A stretch of DNA of 64,000 nucleotides from Latrodectus hesperus (Eukaryota > Arthropoda > Arachnida > Araneae > Theridiidae): NCBI GenBank assembly GCA_037975125.1, contig CM075857.1:74295345-74359344 (forward strand), given 5' to 3'. This document shows positions 57,060 through 64,000 of the stretch, one piece after another. A program made the position numbers and the translations under genes. Position 1 is the first letter of the stretch. Each line of letters opens with the position of its first letter. The notes under the pieces are model-generated. The model was given only the letters and a program-made list of their open reading frames with translations, was not told the origin of the DNA and did no database searches.

Positions 57060-58274
57060 ATTGAAATTAATTCTGACATATCCACTTAGGGATAAGATAG
57101 CCTAAATGATTTAGTATTATTAAATGTAGAACGAAAATAATTGGAAGTGATTGAAACTGATGAAATAATTGATGAATTTGCTTATTTAAAGGCAAAAAAA
57201 ATATATGCTATATAATTTATATATTAGATTATATTATTGTTGTTTTAATAAAAAAATACACATTTACTTATATGTAACATATATATTAAATTCTTTCATT
57301 GCTTAAAAATCGTATGTTTTCTAAAATAACTTTGATATATAAAATATTATTTATTTTAATTAATTACAAAAATATTCTTAGTCAGATTATTCTACTGACA
57401 AATTTACCGATCCAATTCTAGTTTTGGTTTTTTAACTAGATTTTTCCCCACAAATTTAAAAGTATAATCTGAGTCTTTAAAATTCTCTCTATTTCAGACT
57501 ATTTTAAAGGAAGTAATTCATTATTTTGTTATTTGCATTGCATTCTTATAGGCTTTTCTGGGTATTATATTACTACTTTTTTGAGGGAGGAACACCAGTT
57601 GTGGCAGTTACGTCTCTGCCTCATTGTAGTCAACTAATTTTTTAATAGTGCTCCGAGACTATCTGCAAAACAGATAAATAATTAACAAGACTGAATTTTT
57701 TTAATATTTATTTATTTACTTTTTTGAGAAAAATAACAGTGAAATGTTTTTCTATAACGAAGAAAGGGGAAAATATGGTTTTAAAAAAAATTAATTTTGA
57801 AGGAAAAAAAAAATAAAAAAAATTATTATACTTGATTTTTCATCAATAAAATAAAAGTAAGACTTGTTTTTAAGTATTAGAATTTTATTTTGCATGTGTT
57901 TCTTATACTGTGCATGCTAAATTTTAAATAGTACTTAATATAAATAGAAGTTTAGTAAAATTTTGTTTTAAGTTCTAATAATTATCCTATTTTATAAACT
58001 TTCGATTTTAAGAGTTATTTTAATCGTTCGTAAAATCGAGCTTCTACTAAATTTTTTTTTCGAGGAAATAGCTTACGAAATCATTTTTTTTAACTCCTTC
58101 AACACAATTTACGGAAGAATATTTGGTAGACATTGATTTTGACGTCATGAGACTTAGGGGGGTTGGAAAGGTCAAAGGTGCGGTGCCTCAATATCATAAA
58201 ACTAAATAAAATATTCCTTTGTTAAAAGTAGATATTTACTGGTTTTATTATATATATATATATATAGCAGTTGT
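57060..58274. other. AT-rich intergenic DNA
   Basis: Nothing recognised. The GC-richer patch at 58138-58192 has no coding signal. Confidence 0.5.
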
Positions 58275-58286
58275 AAGGCATATTTT

Positions 58287-59110
58287 CCTGGAACCAGGGG
58301 GTATGCGTACCCCTCTGGGGCTTGAGCTAGCCACCAGGCGCGTAGGCAGGTGGTGGATAGCCGAAAGTCCTGTAGGAATAACAGGATAGCCTCGAATATT
58401 GAATAAGAGGCCGCGAACCAGCTCCCGTAAACCCTGGTGTTATGCGTTCCGTGCCTAGGGCTAATTGGCACCGCGGTATTGGTGTCTTAACGGAGCCTCT
58501 AGTTGCCTGGCGAACTTCTAGAGTAATTTGCCTTGCCCAGTAACTCAGGCAATGCTGGGTGGACTTATATTACCTGAGCTTTTTAATTGTTATCTTGTGG
58601 CTGAAAAGACACAAGTAATAACAAACCTTTCTGCATTTGCAGGTGAAGCCTCTGAAGTAGACCTTCCTGAAAAAGACAAGGGAACTCAGAGGCAATCTTG
58701 TAAAGGGGCAGTTATCAATCCTTCGCTTGAGGTAGAAATGACCTCTAAACCATCTTCTTCTGGTGAAAGTCGGGAAGCTATCTCTAGCATATCTGACTTT
58801 CTGACCAGATGGAACTGTTTCAGCAAGACCTTATCTGCTGGAAATGTCATGCGCAAGGGGAAACGGCAGAGCATATCATTTATGAATGTGAGGCTCTTGC
58901 CCTCCCTAGATTAACTTCTTTAGGCATCATCTATACTAGAGAGTTATACCTAGACTCCATTAAAGGGTTATCGGACTTTATTAATAAAGTGGGTGACCCG
59001 AGCAAATGGAACTAGGAAGCATTGGGTTTGGAGTTAATGGTACAAAATGCTGATAAAAGCAGAGGTGCCCAATGACATACAAACCCAATTCTAAGAAGAA
59101 GAAGAAGAAG
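58287..59110 (+). mobile_element. Internally deleted non-LTR retrotransposon (LINE head fused to LINE tail)
   Basis: Flanked by the 12-bp direct repeat AAGGCATATTTT (58275-58286, 59111-59122) and ending in an AAG/GAA repeat tail. The 5' part (58287-58520) is GC-rich and non-coding, LINE 5'-UTR-like. 58528-58806 is open (ORF1-like, polar, SSSGESREAISSISDF). From about 58810 the frame reads FQQDLICWKCHAQGETAEHI, then IYECEALALPRLTSLGI, a C-x2-C...H...C zinc-knuckle-like segment found at the C-terminus of many LINE reverse transcriptases, ending at the stop 59013-59015. The endonuclease and RT domains between are missing. Mobilisation in trans is implied. Confidence 0.82.
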
Positions 59111-59129
59111 AAGGCATATTTTAATGTTC

Positions 59130-59345
59130 ATCGCGTTATTGCCTTCAGGAAAGACTTTTCATTGATAATGATATTCGTGCATTCTTCACGTGTCGCAAAG
59201 GAGAAAACCCGGAAAACTCTCAAGCACTCATACGACCAACGAACATTCAAAAAAGAGAAACTCTACAACCAACAAGGGCTCAGATCGAATCCACTGCCTT
59301 TCACTCTGAGGCTCGGTGCCATCCCCTAGACCACACTAAGCTCAA
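59130..59345 (-). mobile_element. tRNA-derived SINE remnant, family D
   Basis: The - strand head AGTGTGGTCTAGGGGATGGC (box A-like) and GTGGATTCGATCTGAGC (box B) lie about 35 bases apart, as in a tRNA. The body continues into CTTGTTGGTTGTAGAGTTTC. It abuts the tail and target copy of the LINE derivative at 59122. End points are approximate. Confidence 0.6.
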
Positions 59346-60009
59346 GTGTTATAATTTGTAAAAAATTTAAGTAAAAGCATTCAGATTTTTCAAAGAAATG
59401 CAACTATGTATAGTCTTCCTCTTATATAAATCAGGACGTATAAATGAACGACTTGTTAAAACTTGTATAGAAATATTATTAAAAAAAATGCTCCAAAGGA
59501 AAATGTTAGCAGCAAAAGGTAAGAATTTGAACAGGTAAATGGAACAGAAAATTATTGAATCTGTATTTATAATGATTAGTTATTACTCATAATGAATCAT
59601 TTTTATTTGTAAATACAAAATAAACACTTTTGTGAGTCAATTACTATAATTTCCGAAATTTATAATCTCTCATAATAAATGTTATTTGAAATGCCTATAA
59701 ATTAACTGTTAGTAAAAGTAAGTTTTTTAAAACACTCTTCGCTATTACTGTGGTTTATTTTCACCTATGCTCAACACGATCAAAAAATTTGTAAATTATA
59801 AGAAAATATGAACAAAATATACTCCATAATATTATATATTTTCCACAGTATACATAAATCCGGAATTTTTCAAGATATTTGCTTTATAAGATTTTTCTAA
59901 AAATCATTTAAAATTAAATTAGATTAAGTCAGTTGATAAAAAAAATTATACTATAGACATAAACTGATATAATGTTAAATAGAAGAAAATTTTTAATTTT
60001 GCTTCCAAC

Positions 60010-60129
<120 letters not shown>

Positions 60130-60276
60130 TAGTTGAACAATGTGAAGTTTTCGTAGGATATATTAAAAGGTTAAACTATATTAATTTTTATTAAAAATTA
60201 TAAATATAAATGTTTATCATACAAGAGAACTAAGTTGATTTTCTCAAAATTCAATGATATATGTTAATGATCAGTG

Positions 60277-60279
<3 letters not shown>

Positions 60280-60373
<94 letters not shown>
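60280..60373. repeat. (AT)n microsatellite
   Basis: About 94 bases of AT dinucleotides, 155 bases after the previous one. Confidence 0.97.
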
Positions 60374-60375
<2 letters not shown>

Positions 60376-61408
60376 TACAAATGTAAAGCAGCTTAGCAAG
60401 TTTAATGGTTATGATAAGTAAAATACATTTTACTTTTTTTGATTATATAAAAGGAGCAGCCATTATATATTTGAATGAATTGAATGAGAATAAGTGAACC
60501 ATCAAGAAGTTACTTCTTCTTTACTATGCTTAACTCCATAAAAGAAGTAAACTACGAGACCTAAATAAATAAAAATTTTTTATTAAATAAATGTCAAAAA
60601 TTTATATTATGATACATATTTAAAGAAACACATCAGTAAATATAAATATTTTAATTTAACATTTTCTAATTCGATGCTTTTAAAAACTAACCTATAAATA
60701 ATTTAAAATTTAAAGCTTTAAAAGAAAAAGAAAAATATACCATTATTATTAAAAAATATTATCAATATCTCTTTAAAGTATGATTTAACACTGCAGTCAA
60801 ATTACAATAATTAGTACTTCATTAACAAAAATTTAAAGTAAAAGAATTTACTTCAAATTTTTTTAATTTATTGTAAAGTTTATAATATTTTCATTGCATT
60901 TTTTATAGAAAGTAAAATATTTTATTCGAAGACCTTGATTCATTCGAACATACGAATATTACAATGTAATTGATTTGTGTAAATAGTAAAAAATTATGAA
61001 AACTGACTTTTGAAAAATTCATTTAGATTTTACAAGTGAAAGTAAACAATTTAATTTCATTTGAATCTTTTTTATTAATTTCAGATTTGTGAGGAAGTAT
61101 AATATTCATCACATTAAATATTTTCAATTTTCCTGCAAATATCTGAAAAATGGTTTTATTTTCTAAATAATTATTAATATCATAAATTATTATTTATAAG
61201 AAAGTAAGGCAGCATTAGTTAATTTTATTCTTTCATAGTATCTAGGTTTGATAGTCAATGTCATCCTATACTTTGTTTAATAATTCTATGAAAATCGTAT
61301 GAAATTTTGCTTTTTGTGATGTTTAACGCTTTTGTTTAAACTTATGCTTTTTTATTCTTTATAAATAGCATAAAAATATTTTTAATAATGGAATTTATAT
61401 TCACGAAT
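60374..61408. other. AT-rich intergenic or SLC7A intronic DNA
   Basis: Nothing recognised. Confidence 0.5.
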
Positions 61409-61416
61409 CTTTAGAT

Positions 61417-61691
61417 CCGTGATTTTTAACTATTGTGCCACCAAACTTAAGAAATGTGTACTCTAAAAATTATTGTTTAGTTTATTACGAGTAAATTAAT
61501 AAACAAGCTGTTAATTTTGTAGTGCATATTATATTATTTTATTTTACATTAAAAATTATTATCATAAATTAGTTTACACAGTGTATTATAGGTAAATAAA
61601 CAAGCTTTGCAACTTATTTTTTTCTTCGTGTGCCGCTAAATTTTAAAATCATTAAAAGTGTGCCACAAAAAAAAAGGGTTGAGAATTATTG
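61417..61691. mobile_element. 275-bp hAT-type MITE
   Basis: 8-bp direct repeat CTTTAGAT at 61409-61416 and 61692-61699. Terminal inverted repeats: CCGTGATTTTTAAC...TGTGCCACC on the left; CAATAATTCTCAACCC and then TTGTGGCACAC reading inward on the right. This is the CAGTGGTTCTCAAC-type end of non-autonomous hAT elements. It lies within or near the presumed SLC7A transcription unit. Confidence 0.85.
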
Positions 61692-61949
61692 CTTTAGATC
61701 ATATGAACTTAAGCGTTATAAGGCGAAATTTAAAACTAAAGATATTTTAAATTTTCTTTCTACTGCAGAGTCATTAAGTTATGCCTTTTTTAAGAACATT
61801 TTCAAAAAAATCTTGAATATGATAGCTTGTAAAATATTCATTTTTGAAAGCAAGACAAGAGATTTGCAATGATCGTTATTGAAAGAAACTATAAATAGGT
61901 TACAATGTGAAATACATAACAAAAGTATTATAATTAATAAAATTCTTAC

Positions 61950-62058
61950 CAATAAATATCCAGACAAACAATCGTACCCATGTAAGAGGTTGTAAATTTA
62001 CGATTAGTATTATATTTACTAAAATACTTAGCGCTGGTACAAGCGGAACCACAGGTAC
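61950..62058 (-). CDS. Internal exon of a cationic amino acid transporter (SLC7A/CAT-like), partial gene
   Basis: On the - strand, a 109-nt open segment lies between the acceptor TATTTTTAG and the donor TTATTG|GTAAGA. It reads VPVVPLVPALSILVNIILIV and later TWVRLFVWIFIG. This matches the late membrane-segment region of SLC7 cationic amino acid transporters (pattern VP..P.LP..SI..N.YLM......TW.RF..W..IG). Family role: uptake of arginine, lysine and ornithine across the plasma membrane. The exon ends in phase 1. I could not find the preceding or following exon: upstream exons would lie beyond 64000 or in the unassigned 62.1-64 kb, and downstream exons between OSCP1 and 61.9 kb. The gene is transcribed toward OSCP1, so the two are convergent. 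A lone pseudo-exon cannot be excluded, but the intact frame and both splice sites argue against it. Confidence 0.75.
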
Positions 62059-62064
62059 CTAAAA

Positions 62065-64000
62065 ATAATAATCGTTTTAAGTAAAAAAATATGAATAGTA
62101 AAATATAATAATTGTTACTTATCATGCTTTTTCAGTTTGTTTTCCAATTATTTATTAAAATTAAAAATCTTGTACAAAAAATAAAGAAAATAATAGCATG
62201 ATTTTTCATACATATCGTATGATTTAAAACTATTTCTTAATTAAATCCTAAAGTATTCTCTCACACCATTAATGTTTGGTAAAACTTTACTTACGGACTC
62301 CTAGATTTTTGGCTATTTTTTTAAAGATAGGCGCCAAAAATATGAATAACAAAATGACAACCGTAAAACTACTCTAGTTAAAGCTCTGAAAATACCGGGT
62401 TTACCGGAAATTAAATTTTATCGCCAAATATTTTACCAAACCAAGAGGTACTCGCTTCTACATCGAATCCTAAACTCTTAATTTCTTATTCCTTTATCAC
62501 AAATTTAATTTTTATCACGAAAAAATAAATCAAATAAAATATATCTTTCTTTGTAAAATTAGGAAAAGTAAATTCTATTATTTATTTTCACACATTTATC
62601 GAAAAATGACGTTTATCTTACTTCAATGCCTTGTCATATATCATTAAAAAATAAATAGAAATGTCCATTTTTAATTTCAATTATTGAGGTATTGGTTATC
62701 AAGGATGGATATTTCTGTTTTTGTTATAACTTATTAAACAGCTGAATATTTGCATAAATTTGTAATATTAATTTATCACGAAGAAAAGTAAAAACTAACT
62801 TTAATTTTGTATCATTACAAAAATTTTCATAACTTAAATAAAAGTGCATATTTTATTTTGCTTTCTTTTTTTCTGATTTATAAATTTTCAGTGTGTAAAA
62901 TAACTTGCTAAATGAAATTACTGATTAATATATTTGTATCTTCTTATTTCATTTATCACACGAAAGTTTTTTGTTTCTAATTTTATAAACTTATGTTAAA
63001 CGCGAAAATTAAAATGAGTATTTATATTTGTGTATTTTTCGTACTTAAGTTATAGCAAACTGTATAACGGATTATTGACAATGAGCTGGAATCAATCCTA
63101 AGATGCTTTTAAAGATAACATCTTATAATTTTGAACCACGATCTCATAAAAAGATAAAAATCTAATATCTTCTAATTTCCTGCTTTCGCATAACACCAGT
63201 GAATAAACACCAGACATTACCATCCATAAGTTTTGCAAATGCTATCACACGAAACATTTTTGTTTACAAGGATAGACTTTGTAATGTGTTACGAGATTGA
63301 AAACTGTAGCAATTTTACATAGAAAGAAAGCGAATTGAATATTTGTTTGCAATATTTACAATATTAAAAAAGATAAAATATCTGAATAAATGGTGAATTT
63401 AGAAATTTTATGACTTTAGTTTTATAGACCTAATATACTTATAAGAAACCAATCATGCTATAACGATGGGTTTAAAAGAAAAATTCTTGAAATGTGATTG
63501 AAACCAATGAATAAATGAAGATCAAAATTTTAGCTACGTATCGGTCTTATGAAAAGTCAGTCCTTCTATATATGTATGAGCACATTCATGCATAAATGTA
63601 TGTGTATATGTATAAATACCAGAATAATATTTATTAACTTTAGAATTAGAACTTCAAAATGATCAAAAATGACCTCCTTTCCCATGAAAAAACAAAATAA
63701 GTGCATTTTTTCGTATCAATAAAATTACAATAATTTCATTAAATTAGAGTTAATATGAATTTCAGTGATGAAGAATTTTTAAACAGTTATTAATATAAAA
63801 GTAAATTTTTTTAATTTCTCGCGTAGAGCAAAAAAAATATTATTGAAATATATTTTTAAAAACTTTAATTGCATTCTTCTTAAATATAAAATTGATTTCA
63901 TTAATAATTTCGATATCAAATAAGATATTGCAACTTTTTCAATAAATACAAAAGAAGTTATTTTAATTATTATTATTTTTGCATACATTTCTACGTTGTT
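62065..64000. other. AT-rich DNA beside the SLC7A exon, nothing else recognised
   Basis: I looked on the - strand for an earlier SLC7A exon and found none I can support. The GC-richer patch 62285-62480 has no open frame of family character. Confidence 0.45.

Noticed and set aside
58528..58914. Possible small host gene
   Set aside because: Lies within a LINE derivative bounded by a 12-bp target duplication; the last part is out of frame with the zinc-knuckle segment.

Overview
This is a eukaryotic nuclear window of strongly AT-rich DNA: long spliced introns, many degraded transposable elements, and no bacterial-style coding. The mix of repeats (Tc1/mariner copies with TIRs beginning CACTGCCCGACATTG-like, tRNA-derived SINEs, hAT, Tigger/pogo and Harbinger relics, a gag-rich Gypsy element) together with the intron-rich gene suggests an arthropod. 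A spider or other chelicerate is my best guess, by inference only.

The main feature is one complete host gene on the + strand that appears only as short exons. Ten exons between 8455 and 53100 join with consistent phases and canonical GT/AG sites into a 364-residue protein recognisable as OSCP1 (organic solute carrier partner 1, also called NOR1). It spans 44.6 kb, and introns of up to 11.5 kb hold most of the mobile elements. A second host gene is represented by one exon on the - strand (62058-61950). It encodes the late membrane segment of a cationic amino acid transporter (SLC7A/CAT family) and lies convergent to OSCP1.

Layout: 120-2669 Tigger/pogo relic (-); 6690-7886 Harbinger transposase relic (-) containing an unusual cluster of perfect palindromes; 8455-53100 OSCP1. 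Intron 1 holds two GATATC-rich repeats, a 191-bp MITE with an 8-bp target duplication, an AT minisatellite, a Tc1 copy and a SINE. Intron 2 holds a THAP-domain relic and a young, internally deleted Gypsy element (23304-27971). Intron 3 holds a 381-bp retroposon with an 11-bp target duplication. Intron 5 holds a hAT relic; intron 6 a Tc1 fragment and SINE pieces; intron 9 non-LTR reverse transcriptase relics, a second hAT relic and a SINE. After OSCP1 come a Tc1 copy interrupted by a SINE (54548-56101), two more tRNA-derived SINEs, an internally deleted LINE with a 12-bp target duplication (58287-59110), long AT microsatellites, a hAT MITE and the SLC7A exon.

All transposase and reverse transcriptase genes seen here are broken. 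The Gypsy element is the only one that looks recent: its LTRs differ at two positions. OSCP1 and the transporter are the only genes I consider functional.
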